From Ailanthus altissimus (lineage: Eukaryota; Streptophyta; Magnoliopsida; Sapindales; Simaroubaceae), in the NCBI GenBank assembly GCA_946807835.1, contig OX327697.1, positions 5,223,001-5,287,000 on the forward strand: a DNA stretch of 64,000 nt. The letters are read 5' to 3'. Position 1 is the first letter of the stretch; each line of letters starts with the position of its first letter. A program made the translations under genes and the position numbers. Positions 21,505-34,170 of the stretch are shown here, one piece after another. The notes beneath the pieces were generated by a model. That model did not search any database and was not told the DNA's origin. It saw only the letters and a program-made list of their open reading frames with translations.

Positions 21505-22510
21505 ACAAAGGATTACACGTAACGATTCTTTGTTGCAACCTCCCGATACTTTTCAAGGTTTTAGGAATCTTGTCCATCTCCACATCACGGAATATATCAA
21601 TAATAATGGAGTGCTTGCAGGTTTGATTAGTGACTGCCGTTACTAGAGAGCTTGAAGCATTTGAAAACTTAGCTCGATTTAGTATCCAGGCCTTGAAGCT
21701 CAGGTACTTATATCAAGAAGGCATTTTGCTTCTGCCTATTATTCTTGAAAATGTCCAGCCCTCGTGGAAATCTCAATTGGGCACTTAGAATTCAAATATC
21801 CTGAATATCCAAAGGCAAGAGAAGATTTGCCATTTGGTTGAAGATCTAAGTCATCTAACCAATTTAAAGAGCCTCAAAATTTCAACTTGGATAAGTGCGG
21901 TAACTAATACTTAATCTCTATGGCTATACAGTTGATTGTTATGCTGAAAATGTACAAATACACTGTTTGGAAAGGGTAGCCATCCAACTTTCGGTTCTGC
22001 GTTAGGTTCCCTTTGGCATGCAGAAAAAGCAGAAAAAGAATATCTGAAACTGAAACTTTGCAATGCAAAAAGAAGTTTAAAGCAATGAGTCAATGATGCA
22101 GATACAAGAAGAAAAGAATGTGAAGAGTCTTTTCTGGTTTTTCTAGGTAGATTATTACAATTTTTTACTCCATCTATTTTTATTCATCAATAAGCGCTCA
22201 ACTTCCCTCGCTAACTCTTGTTTTTTACTTTGCAAGCCATGGCTGTTGGTAGATAACACAACATACAAATATGAACAAGTTACTAGGAAGCATAGATATT
22301 AGTTGAACATCTTTCTAAATTTCCCCATTAATCACCTTCGCATGAATCTTTATGTAACACAGTAATCATCATCCATTGCATCAAACAATTGTAATATTAT
22401 GAATTTTCTCTTATATTATGCCTCATCTGTTACTTGAAGAACATTGTTAATTGTCTTACTTCTGATTCTTGTGCATTTGATCTTAGTATCTTTACATCTC
22501 AGTAAGTTTT
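21505..22510 (+). pseudogene. Third F-box/LRR copy, truncated and frameshifted
   Basis: From about 21505 to 21900 the sequence matches the LRR part of exon 1 of the preceding gene in several frames: PDTFQGFRNLVHLHI, then FSIQALKLRYLY, then HLVEDLSHLTNLKSLKIS. The F-box half is missing. At 22479-22508 the string CTTAGTATCT runs straight into ATCTCAGTAAGT. These are the acceptor end and donor end of the 159-bp exon 2 of the neighbouring gene with almost the whole exon deleted between them. No FBD exon was found. It is a decayed tandem duplicate. Confidence 0.75.
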
Positions 22511-22573
22511 TGTAGCTGAGTTCAATATTTTACTTTCTTTTTCTAAATGCTGAATTACAGTATAGATGATATT

Positions 22574-22699
22574 TTTTTTTTAGCGTATTCTACAATTATT
22601 ACAATAAAACTATTACAATGGGGAGGGGGGACTCGAACCTCTGGTCAGGGACGTGCACCTACAAACGGGAGTTGCCACTTCGGCTAAGCCCACATGTGC
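22574..22699 (-). mobile_element. tRNA-derived SINE (126 bp) with 18-bp target duplication
   Basis: On the minus strand it contains a polymerase III A-box-like TAGCCGAAGTGG and a perfect B box GGTTCGAGTCC. It then has a tRNA-unrelated tail and ends in an A-run (T-run at 22574 on the plus strand). The direct repeat TACAGTATAGATGATATT flanks it at 22556-22573 and 22700-22717, identical in 18 positions. A-box/B-box order, terminal A-run and long TSD define a short interspersed element. I do not recognise the family name. Confidence 0.88.
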
Positions 22700-22717
22700 T
22701 ACAGTATAGATGATATT

Positions 22718-23497
22718 GATTTATTTAGGTTGAAGATTGTTTATATCCTAAAAATGATTCTAAATTTTTGAAAAGGATATCATAAGCCTTAATTGCAATT
22801 AATCAATTGATTTGTTTAGGTAAAGCTTCAATGAAATGCGTAAAATAGTTTTGTGGGTATGGAATTAGACGGTATTTTCTTGTGATGTCTTGATTTCATG
22901 TTAGAGTTGCAAGGGTTCATCAGAATTTTGTGTCAGTTTGATTCACGAATAGTAATTAAATCGAATAGTGTTCATAAGGAAGAAAATGAGTATATCAGTC
23001 ATCTCTGAATTCTGATTTTCACATTGCTTGAAAATTAAAAGGTTAGAGTAGTGACCAAACATGACAGTACTGATGTAAGAAGACTGGATACAAATAGCAA
23101 TGTAAAGCATTCACTTGAAACTATAAGAATCTATATTTCTTATCAGAAAGAAGAAATTCAAAACTGTAAGAATCAAGCCCAGAAAACCCATTCTACAAGC
23201 TCAGAAATTTGAAGGGACATCTGCTTATAGATTTTTTCACCCAATAGGGAATACCAAATACATCAAATATTGATTTTAAAGATAATCACTTTCTCAAACT
23301 AAGAAAACTGTACAATTGGGAGGGGGAAAAAATATCAAAGTTTTGTTTGGAGCCTGATGTACCACTATTATACAACATACACTTTGAATTAGTACTTTTT
23401 TTTCTTTTTTTTTGGCGGCTTCACTATACTTTGTTGTTCCGTACTCTTTAACTCTCTTCTAATGAGAGAAAAAGTATATTTAAAGTCTTTAAGAATA
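22718..23497. other. Spacer and 3' UTR side of the receptor kinase
   Basis: No gene is visible. The last few hundred bases up to 23497 are probably the 3' UTR of the minus-strand kinase gene. A T-rich tract lies at about 23397-23414. Confidence 0.45.
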
Positions 23498-26400
23498 TCA
23501 CCTTGGTCCAGAGAGCTCCATTGCTTGGACTAGTAAGGATGAATCATCTGTGAGATCGGAGTATCTATCCGAAGAGGAGAATTCATGGGGTTTGCATTTG
23601 GTTGCTTCTGCTCTTTGAGAAGCTTCCCATCGTTCTGCAAGGCCATCGCCTTCAAGCATTCGCACAACCTCGGACATTTTAGGTCTGTGGCCTGGAAGGT
23701 ATTGGGTGCACAATAAAGCCACTTGAACTATCTCCTCAAGCTCAATCCTGTCGTAGTTGTTTTTCAAATCCTTGTCTACAAGCATTTCAAGCTTCTTCTC
23801 CTGATGAATTTTCTTTACCTGCAATCGTTAAGCAATGTCAATCAAATGAATAGGCATCACTATAATTTATCCTGAAAATATAAATGATCAATCTAATTTT
23901 TTTAAAGGATTTAAGCAAAAGAATATGGAGAAGCTTTTGCTCACCCAATCAAGCATGGCTCCTTTTTGGTTAGCTGCCTTGCCAAATTCTAGTGCTCTTT
24001 GTCCTGTTATTAATTCCAGCAAAAGGATACCAAATCCAAAAACATCTGTTTTCTCGGAGGACTGGCCTGTTGAAAGATACTCAGGGGCTATATGGCCAAC
24101 AGTTCCCCTCACGGCTGTGGTGACATGAGAGTCTTGGTGATCTAAAAGCTTTGCCAATCCAAAATCTCCTACAACTGCTTCACAATAGTCATCAAGTAAT
24201 ATATTTGCTGCCTTAACATCCCTATGAATTATTTTAGGGTCACATTGCTCGTGGAGGTATAATAGCCCTCTAGCAGCTCCTAAGGCAATTCTCTTCCTAG
24301 TGCCCCAATCCAAGACTGGTTTCCCTGTCAAAGATAAATGAAGCATTAGTTCAGCTACCCAGAATTCACATTTTAGAATATGGTGCGATATCTATTTCAC
24401 ATCAGCAGTGATGCCCATTTTGATACTTTTAACATGTACTAGCAACTTGTAGCAACATACCAGGACTTGTAACAATCGTTTCATGTTACAATTTGTGACG
24501 TACTGTTGCAACTCAATAGTAAACATTACAAGTTGGCATGGTGGATGCTGGCATGAGAGAGTAGCATTTCCCTTAGAATAACGTACATAATTGCTTTCGC
24601 TTTTCAAGTTGTTTTACCTTTTAGACGGGAAGCAACGCTGCCATTAGACATGTATGGGTAAACCAGAAGCCTCTCTGTGGGGGTGATACAAAATCCATAG
24701 AGTCTAAGGAGGTTCCGGTGCACTGCTAAGCTGATCATCTCAACTTCAGTTTGGAATTGGATCTCTCCTCCAATGGTATTGCCATCTTTAAGCCTCTTGA
24801 CTGCCACAACAGTCCCATCTTGGAGAATGCCTTTGTACACATTTCCAAAACCTCCCTTTCCTAGGATGTTCTTGCTGCTAAAGTAATGTGTCCCAATCTG
24901 AAGTTCTCTAAATTGGAACCTCCTCAAGTTTCCAAGTGAAACTTCTTCATGATGCCGGTCTGAGATTTCAAATAAATATGAAATGAATTCAAGGTATCAA
25001 GTGTTCATTTCATATCTAGTCAGTCAACCATTATATTAAGATCACTAACCCTTAACATCGAAGAATATCTGTTGATTACGCCTTTGCCTCCACCAGAGAA
25101 ATAGTCCAAATACAAGGATCATAAGGGAGACACATCCAACACTCAAGCCAAATACAAGAGATAATTTGTGATTTCGAGTTCTGCCTGGTGGAGCAGCTGA
25201 AGAAGCAAAGTGATTGAGGTCAACACTCAGGATCAACAAAAATACTTGAAACTGATAAAGTAATCTAAGTTTGGAAATGATTAACTGAATTAAACATTAA
25301 GAAACAAAGAATTCTAATTTCCTTACTTTGTGAGCTATTCAAGTTCATGGACATTGGCATTAGTTGTGTCCCATAGCAATCTAGCTCAGAACCTGTTGCA
25401 CAGATCAGAGGATTGCCGACAATGCTGCAACTTGAACAAGGCATATCAGCAAAATTCTACATCAGAAATCTCTGTTTTGGATGATAGGTCAAAATAGATG
25501 CTTACTTGAATGTTTTGGCACCAAATCTCGGTACGGGACCACTCAGATTATTGAAGGACAAGTCACTGAAATGAAAATGATAAAAGAATATTAAAAACCC
25601 CTTCAAGGAACAAATGGAACAGAAGTCATTGATAAAGAAGGATGAAGAGACTTACAGAAAGATAAGCTGGGTCATGTTAGCCAACGAAATCGGAAATGCT
25701 CCAGAGAGGCTGTTATTATTAAACCTCCTATATGCAGTTCGCAGAATTCTTGTCAAATTAAGACTCAAAATGTCAATACCTATACATGAATTGTATACAT
25801 AATTAAACTTACATGTATTGGAGACTTCTTAACTGGCCTAAAGATGAAGGAATTTCCCCAGTAAAGAAATTATTGGAGAGATCAAGCGTCTGAAGCTTTG
25901 TGAGTTTACCGATCTCAGGAGGGATTGGTCCAGTTATGTTGTTGTTCTGTAAAAGCCTGAAATTACAAAGTTGTTGAAAATCAATGAACATGCTGATGAC
26001 AATCAGAAAATGAAGCATCCCCGTGTAGATATAAAAAAAAAACTGTGGAATTTACTATGGTACTTACACTATCTGAAGATTTGTTAAGTTGCCAATGCTT
26101 GGAGAAAGAGTACCAGATAAATTCTGGCTAGGAATTCCTCTGCAGAAAGACAGGTTCCGTTACTTGAAAACATGTTCATCAAATTTGCAATCTCATTCAA
26201 TCTATTCAATATAGGGTGTTCAAATTGTCCATTCTACTTTTGATATTTCGTATTTCTAAAATGTGAAAAGAATAATCAATGACTCACAGGCCAATGACCA
26301 GGCTTTCAGGTGAACAAGTAACCATTGTCCAGCTGCACGGATCAACAGCATCCTCATCCCAATTATCAAAAACACCATGAGGATCATGCAGAGAATGTTT

Positions 26401-26662
26401 TATGCCCATTAAAGCTTGAACTGAAACAAAAACACCCATATGAGAAAATCTTCATTTCATGCTCATTTGAAACCAAGAACATAACACTTATTGCAGAACT
26501 AACAATAGATTCAAAAAAAAAAAACAAATAAACAGCAAATAAAGCTTCTACTTTACCTTCATAGTTGACACCTTTAGGAGATAACAAACCATTTGCAAAG
26601 GTCCAAAAGCACAAGAGAGCCACAAAACAAAGAGCAACTTCTCTTCTTATCATCATTCTCAT
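23498..26662 (-). CDS. LRR receptor-like kinase of the NIK (NSP-interacting kinase) group
   Basis: Plasma-membrane receptor kinase of LRR subfamily II. In Arabidopsis NIK1 represses translation in antiviral immunity and is bound by the geminivirus nuclear shuttle protein. Eleven exons (minus): 26662-26557, 26420-26288, 26139-26068, 25956-25813, 25727-25656, 25565-25506, 25424-25327, 25196-25050, 24959-24618, 24324-23945, 23818-23498; 624 aa. A signal peptide ([15 protein letters not shown]) is followed by an LRR N-terminal domain, five LRRs in exons of 72 or 144 bp (one or two repeats each), a Pro-containing linker and a TM helix ([20 protein letters not shown]). The kinase has the glycine loop [11 protein letters not shown], Lys in VAVKRL, HRD in [13 protein letters not shown] in GDFGLAK and the activation-loop [14 protein letters not shown]. 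The C-terminus [10 protein letters not shown] is typical of NIKs. ATG 26662 precedes the signal peptide directly. Confidence 0.93.
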
Positions 26663-29600
26663 TGAATTAAATTTCAGAAGAACCACAGACAATCCCCGTT
26701 GCCAACGCCTGCTTATGATTAAGCTAAAGACTGATAAGCTAGTAGCTATAGCTAGCAAAACCAGCTTTGAACTAAGTTTCTTTGGTTCAAAGTAATGCTT
26801 AGATCACAACACATTTGCTGCTTTCCATGGAAGAAATCCATCCACTAAATCTTGTGTCAGAAACCCAAGAAAAAACACAGTTTTTATTGGTACTGTAAAG
26901 GGGAACTTAGCATGCCTGTCTTTGAGTTGGGAGGTTATAAAGAAAAGAATATATAATGCCCATAAAATCTTAAAAAGAACAGACACTAACCAAATCTTGG
27001 ACCGATATTCAAACAAAGGAGATAATAGGAAATTCCCTTGGGGTGCTAACCATGCATTTCTTTTACATTTAGATAAATGTAATTTTCTTTTTTTTTTTTA
27101 AGAAAAATAAAGTTATGCTAAAGACTAAAGATCAATCTTATTGAATAATATAAAATGTTATCCAAAATGCAAGAGAAAACTATTTAATCTTATTATTTAA
27201 AATGGAGGAAAAAAATTTTTTTTATTATTTTTATCCTCAAAAAACTTTCTTTTATAATAATTCAATTTGATATATATATTATATACTCAAAGTTCTTACT
27301 AGAGAATCATATTCATGGAGACATCAAGCATGAGTCATTATAATGCCTAGAGAAAAGTATTGTTAATATTTTAACACCATAGTTTTATTTGTTTTATTGA
27401 ATTTTGAGAACATAAACCAAAAATGGGGCAGAGAAAGTGTGTGTGAATGGGAAGGCATTGCTTGTAACAATGGAGGAGCAAAAGAGAATCCAACATTCTC
27501 TGGATTTGGCCATACAGTAAAATTCCCACAAACCATCTTCTTTGTTATTTATTTGTTGTATTATTTGGATACCTTTTTGGATAATAAATAAAGAATGTGA
27601 GAATCTCGATAAAGGGGTAAAAAAGAAAAATGGGAGAGATCGAGATTGATGATGGTTGATTTGTTCACCCACCCACCATATTTTTTTCTTTTTTGAGCAC
27701 CCATGACATGAATGAGAGTATCTTTGTTGCCCATGCTTTCATTTTTCATTTTAATATTGTGAAAATGGTTAATCATTTATGTTGCAAAATGAAGAACTTT
27801 TGTGCTGTAAAATCAAAAATGGGTCTGCTGCTGCTAGCTTCTGCTTTTATTGATAAATTTCCCATAAAGCCGCTATCAGCTAACGGTCACACAATCTCTT
27901 TCTCTTCTTCATTTATCAGCATTCAGCAGACAGCATTTCCACAGAAACTATTCAAAAAAGAGTTAAACTTTTAAAAGCAAAAGCTGCCATTGCTTTGCTT
28001 CTCTCTCTTAAATCATGCAGCATGACAGAAAGTGATGGACACTTCAATCGAATTCATTCATGGGGTGTGTAAAGAACTCTCCCGTGGGTGAACATAGCTA
28101 CATGCAACTATTCAACTTTCATGTGATTCTTGTCCTTCTTTCTCTGCTCCTTACCATGAGAACAAATTGAAAAGATCATTTCTGATCAAATTTAAAATGA
28201 ATTTCCCTTGTCAATAATTATTTATAGTAAAAAAAATTTAAATACAAAAGTTGCCCTTGTATTTAAAATATAAAAATAGGGACTTATAATCTATTATATT
28301 TATAATTAGAAGTTTATCGAAACATACAATAATAATATTAGTTGAAATAATCTATTGAAATATACAGTAAGATATTCGTTACAAACGCAATCTAATCTAT
28401 CGAAATATAAAATAATGATATTCGTTGAAGTTGCAGAACAATGATATATGTTAAAATGCGGTTCACAAATTTAAATCTAAAAATACAAATTTACTCTATT
28501 AAAACTCGAAAAACTGCTCGGGCAAAGAATGGTGATTTTAAAAAAAAGGAGTCATAAGTTATACATATTAATTTACCATTTGAGTGTTATCATATATATT
28601 TTAAGTCCGTCCAGGTTACAAGATATATGCTCACATATATCAGGCATAAATCAAGTGATTATTTATGAGGCCACCATAGTTTAGTTTAGTTCAGTTGTTA
28701 AGTCGTAGGCCATGGGATAAGGATGGGAAGGACCCCATGCAATTTAGTGGCCAAACCCTAAAGGAAAAGGAGAAGAATTGACCAAACAGAAGAAAAGAAC
28801 AGAGAACTTTAATATTTAGGAAAATGACAACAATGACCACCGATTAAGGGCCAAAAATACCAGGAACAGCTGGATTTAACTGTCTCTTTCCTCGCATCTC
28901 ACCTCAAAATGCAACAAGCTGGAAAAAATAAGGGCACTCCCAATATTAGATTCTCATAGTCACAGTCACAGCCGAGGGCCAAATTATCCCCGAGATAGTA
29001 AGTTTTTAACCCCTCATTTGTCTTTATTGCATGTCTTTTCTTTCTTTTGTCTTTATATATATTAAGCTAACAAGGGTAGATTTGCCATAGCTGTGAGACA
29101 CCATCACTAGATAATAAAACTATAGAGTCATGACGGGTGGCAAGCACAATTGGCCTCCTATTACCGGATTGGCCTGCTTTGGTCGAAAACAGCCATGTCA
29201 CTTCTACTGCGGCCAAGTAAATGTTGTAAACATACAATCATATTTAATTTTAGTGAGCAAAAGAAATGAAGGGATGTCAAATAAATGGGTTGCGGGTTTT
29301 GATTTGAATGGGGTAGTGAAGGGAAATAAAGAAGCAAATTAGAGCAGCATCATGCAGCTGGGGTTCTACTACTGATCTGAGAGCAATTGAAGTACAAACA
29401 CATGAGATGTAATATATATATAAATGGTCCTATCTTTGTCTCTTTGCCTCTCAACCCACTTGAATTTTCCAGGCCACTACTTGTACTTTCCTCATCAAAG
29501 GAATCTTTATATTTGTTTAGTTAGGTATACAAAAGATGGGAGTTTCGTTTAATTATTACATATTCTCCACACCAAAAATATACATATGGAGCATCATAAT

Positions 29601-29700
29601 AAAAATAATAATAATAATAATCCATTGGCAATGAGGATGTGTAGTAAATGCAACACTCATCCTATGCATTCTTCATTTGTTTATTAGAGTTTATGAGAAT
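26663..29700. other. Intergenic region upstream of the kinase gene
   Basis: No supported gene. The part adjoining 26662 is presumably the kinase promoter and leader. Degenerate AT-rich repeats built on ATCTATTGAAATATAC-like units run from about 28290 to 28460. Several short open frames (such as 27397-27591 and 29130-29342) have no recognisable domain. Confidence 0.45.
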
Positions 29701-29708
29701 GAAAAAAG

Positions 29709-30041
29709 ATATTTGGACTATAATGTTTTAAAAAATAGACATATAAATTTTAATAATTTTAAAAATTTTAAAAATTTCATCAACAACACTTTTATTAGGT
29801 AATAATTTTTGTTTATTTTAGTTCTAAATATTTTACAATATTCTTGTTAGATAATTATTTTTATCTATTTAACAAAAAAAAGTATTTAAACCTCATGAAA
29901 TTTTAGAAAAATAGACATGCAATCTTTTTTATTGTTAAAATATATATAAATTATTACTTGATAAGAATATTGATGAAATGAAAAATTTAAAACCAATTAA
30001 GATTTATATATCTTTTTTTTAAAACTTTAGAAACCAAATAT
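29709..30041. mobile_element. Possible MITE/foldback element with ~45-bp imperfect TIRs
   Basis: The left end ATATTTGGACTATAATG continues TTTTAAAAAATAGACATAT. The reverse complement of the right end reads ATATTTGGTTTCTAAAG then TTTTAAAAAAAAGATATAT. The similarity spans about 45 bp with a few differences and one small gap. The interior is AT-rich with no coding potential. A target duplication is not evident, so the superfamily is open. Confidence 0.5.
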
Positions 30042-32099
30042 TATTTTTCTCTTTGGACAAAACTGGGCCGCCTCATCATCAAGTAATGCTAAACATATTA
30101 ACCGTGTGATCCTGTAGCTGATGATCACAAGTTTCATTTCACAGTTCATTAAAAATCCAAATTTGATATGAATTAAGTGGCGATGAAAGAAAAACATCTT
30201 AATAATCTTTGTCCAGTCTTCGTAATAACAGTAATAATTAATAATGCTGAGAGTGAGATGGGTTTTGGCTATGGAGAAATGATTTCCATTAGAGGCAGTG
30301 ACAAGGGAGCATCATTTTTGTGGCCCTAAATGGGGGACAACTAGCCTCCCATGGTGTTGAACCAATAGTCACTTTATACAAAGAAAAGAAGATTACATTG
30401 TGCACCAATTCAAAACAAAGCCACTCAAAGATAATTTTATTTATAAAAAAAATGGAGGGGGACATCTTAATTTACATATAACCTTTTAGTTAAAAAGAAT
30501 TCCAGCTTAAATAAAATACTCGCAGCCTATGCAAGTAGCCACGACTATGATACATAAGATTTTATGTAAGAAGATTTGAAGAGTGAGCCTAGATGAGGAG
30601 TGGTATTGCATTTAAAGATGTACAGTTTCTCATCAATTTTAATTTGGGTTAAAAAGAAAAAGGTGGTATGCATATCAATTGTAATCTTGGAAAGCAAAAG
30701 AGTGGTCATTGACATTTGACAGGAAAGTGAACGTGATTCAAGAGCTCATAAGATTGGAAGATAAACATGGTAAAGAAAGCTGGGTTGAGGGAAACATTGG
30801 GGCCCCATCTTTTTTCACTTGTAATGGATGATGATGCATGCATTCATACTTTATAACATCTTGATAGAGACCCCAGAGATAGAAACCAAACCAGTAACTC
30901 TCTTTATAATATCTCTATTTCGATGTTCCCACAAAATTATTTTGCTCCATGGTCCATGGCACCTTCTTTTCCTTGGTCCTTCCTGTGAAACAATCATCAA
31001 TCTCTTTTCCCACCTTGGACTCTCATTCTTCTTTATTCTTTTATTTATTTCATTTTTTTCTTTGGTGGGAAAGTATGCTAATTGGTAAATTCATTGGGCA
31101 CACTATTCAAAATTTCCTGTAAAACTTTGAAAGTTTTATTTAAGATGCCAGTAAATGAAATAATCAACCACAGCTCTTCTTTTGATCTTTAATGTGTGTG
31201 CAATATATACGAGACCCAAGTTGGGTTGCAATTTAACTACTATTTGGTCCCCCAACTCAAAGAGTGACTGTTGAAGCAATAGCTACTAATCATAACAGCA
31301 TGATGGCAAATTTTGTCGTACTGACTGTAACACGTAACTTGTCCTTTGTTTCCTCCACTATATTCCAAAGAAACATATCACAAGGATTGAAATGAGTCCA
31401 GAAACTTGCTGTTGTCCCTCCCATGGAAAATTTTCAGAGCATTTAATTAGCACTGGAGATTGGAGAACGGTAACATAGGTGTATGGCCTTGTTCTGTCAC
31501 CCTCATCGCGTTTTGCTCATCGACAAGTCTGTCTTAGTCCATTTGCTTGTATATAACATTCAAATGCAATTCCATACAATTGTTGAAACAATGAGAATAA
31601 AGATATCAAGAATTCAAAAAACAATGGAAGAAAATTTGTTAAAAAGAGCCTGTGATACATCATTTTCTGTCTGAGCTTAGACAAACAACTGAGACAGTTT
31701 TCACATTCTCTTGAACAGAACAAGATCTAGAACACAATAGGCAATAGCTAGCTGCTACTGCTAGCTATTAGAAACACACAAAACTCACGAGTTATGTGTA
31801 TGTATTAATTCAAGTCCTCAATTAACCAAAGGGAATCTTGAGCTGGGTAGTTTCGGCGAAATAATGTTGCTACATTGAATTGAACCTTCTGCAGAGTTGT
31901 ATGCTAATTATGTTACATTATATAAGAGAAGAATGCTTTTCTTACTTCTCAAGGCATGCCAAATAGAAATATAATTTGAAGTGAAATTCTCACGAGGACC
32001 ATGCATGTATAGATAAAACAATAGCCTTTTGCTTTGTTTCTTTTATTAGAGATTTGGTGATTCAATAATTTTGTTTGAATAAAAATTAAAATGAATATT
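30042..32099. other. Intergenic, nothing recognised
   Basis: No convincing gene. Several short open frames (for example 30828-31088) are unlike known proteins. I looked for miRNA mature sequences I know and found none. Confidence 0.45.
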
Positions 32100-34170
32100 A
32101 AAGAGGAGAGTCACAAAAAGTTAAGAACGTATGGGACATACATGAGGAAGTCTAGAGCGTGTAGGACGCGAATGAGAAAACAAAACGGGACTCGAAGACG
32201 TAAAGGAATGGAAGAAAAAATGCGAAGCTAGTGACAGGGTTGAGCGTTGTGGCACCCAGGGCTGAGCGCCGCGACGCCCAGATTAGTATGCCAGTGTCGC
32301 GGCACCAGGTCCTTAGCGCCACGATGCCATAGTGGGAGGAGTCCGTGTTTGCTTCAGATTTTTGAGTTTTGGACTTCTAAAATAAGTGGATTTTTACTCC
32401 AATAAAGATTAGAGTTAGTAGGCATAAAAAAGCCCCTATATAAACCCTTGTAAACTCTTTAGGTTGAAATCAAACATTAAGAGAGACTCTAAAAGAGGCA
32501 AAAACTGGGTAGATACTAAATGCTTGTGTGCACTACGGTGGAACCATCGTTTAAGTGTATATTGTTCGTGGTAGAATAAGGGTACACTAAACATTAAGTC
32601 TTTTTTAGGGTTCTTTATTAGATTTTTCTTATAAAATTTCTAAGGAGTTAATAAAAAATGTTAGGATCTTTGTATCCATCGTCGACGTAACCAATTTGGC
32701 TGAACCATGTAAGTGATTGTATTGTATTCTGTATTATCTTTTAAATTCTTACTATTTTACTTGATATACAAGTTATTTCATTGCACAAAGAGGTTAGGGT
32801 TCAAGGTTGAACTTAGTTAAGATTTTTCGCTTTAACCTAATCTCATGAAAATAATGATGATTCTTCCAACAAACTGGTATCAGAGTTAAAGTTCAATATT
32901 ACACATCAATGATATTTAAACCATGGCTGCAATCAAGTAAGAAATAAAAAGGTTTAATGGGATGAATAACTTCAATGAGGAAGAAGATTAGAGCTCTACT
33001 AGTGAATGAAGAGTTAGAGGCCTTTGAGGAAGCCAGTTCCTCAACTAGTAAAGAGATGACAACCTTAAAGTCCGAGTAAAAAGATTATGATACAATTTAG
33101 AAAAAAAAAAGGCTCACAGCACCATAATTCTAACGTTAAGTAATGAAATATTAAGGGAAGTTGGTGATGAAGAAACCGCTTTGGGGTTATAAAAGAAATC
33201 TGAAGTATTATACACGAAGAAGTCTCTTGTAAAAAGACTTGTTATGAAAAAAGAAACTATATCAGTTAACTATGCACGAAGAATCTTCATTGAGAGCCCA
33301 CATTGACGAGTTTAACAAGACCATTATAAGTCTTGAACAATTGAGCATCAAGACTAAGGATGAAGACAATTTCATAATTCTATTAAGTTCCTTGTCGAAG
33401 AGCTATAAGAACTTTGTGGATATATTGTTGTATGGTAAAAAGTCCTTAATGATGAATAACGTTAAGGCATCATTAAACTCAAAAGAGTTGACAAAGAGAT
33501 TCGAGTCCAAGAGTGGACCAACATTGCTTACACAAGGGAAGAAGGGCAACCAATCAAAGGGAAAATCTAATAAGTGTTTCCTTTGTAATAAGGAAGGGTA
33601 TTTTGTGAAGGATTGTCCTAAATCAAAAGGTCAATGATGGTGTGCTGCAATCTGTACTTTTAGGGAAGATTCCAAAATTATAAACACATTGGTAGCCTCA
33701 AAGGGAAAGTATGCTGGCAAATAGAGATTTGGGTGTAGTGTCCATATATGTCCCAACAGATCGATGTTTACCAACTACAAAGTCAATAGAGGTAAAGCTC
33801 TAATGAGGAATAACATGACTTGTGAGATCATAGGAGTTGGTGACATAAGATAGATGATGTAAGGTAGAAAAACTAGGGACTTACATAGTGTAAGACATGT
33901 TCCTAATTTGACATTGAATTTTTCTTGTAAAAATCTCTATGGAGTTAATAAGAGAGGTTAGAATCTTTAGATCCACCGTGGACATAGGCAATTTGGCCGA
34001 ACCACATAAATGATTGTGTTGTGCTCTTTATTATCTGCTTTGAATTCTTACTATTTTACTTGATATACAGGTTATTTTGCTACATAAAGAGATTAAGATT
34101 CAAATTTGAACTTAGTTAGAGTTCTTCGCTTTAACCTAATCTTACAGAGAGAATGGTGATTCCTTCAACA
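32100..34170 (+). mobile_element. Copia LTR retrotransposon with most of pol deleted
   Basis: The 3' portion of the 5' LTR (about 32622-32871, ending ..CCAACA) reappears at 33918-34170 (ending ..TCAACA). TGGTATCAGAGT (32875-32886) right after the 5' LTR is the initiator-Met-tRNA primer binding site used by most copia elements. A TATATAAA box lies at 32437-32444. A broken gag (32923-33636) and a short protease-region remnant (about 33700-33905; CPNRSMFTNYK, GVGDI, SVRHVPNLT) follow. The sequence then jumps directly into LTR DNA. Integrase, RT and RNase H are absent, as is the 5' part of the 3' LTR. The left boundary of the 5' LTR cannot be set because its counterpart is gone; 32100 is a rough limit. 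Confidence 0.8.
32923..33636 (+). pseudogene. Copia gag with damaged zinc knuckle
   Basis: It starts ATGGCTGCAATCAAGTAAG, so a stop falls at codon 6 of a typical copia gag N-terminus. Frameshifts and stops follow until an open stretch at 33272-33637 (HIDEFNKTIISLEQLSIKT, LLSSLSKSYKNFVDILLYG). The nucleocapsid knuckle near the end reads CFLCNKEGYFVKDC. The position normally occupied by the zinc-binding histidine is tyrosine. Non-functional. Confidence 0.8.

Noticed and set aside
22574..22717. Possible tRNA gene on the minus strand
   Set aside because: A and B boxes are present, but no acceptor-stem pairing is visible. A terminal A-run and an 18-bp target duplication instead indicate a SINE.
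27970..28050. TGACAGAAAG string near a C/T-rich tract, reminiscent of miR156
   Set aside because: The match to the mature miRNA is broken after about ten bases and no hairpin partner at the right distance was seen.
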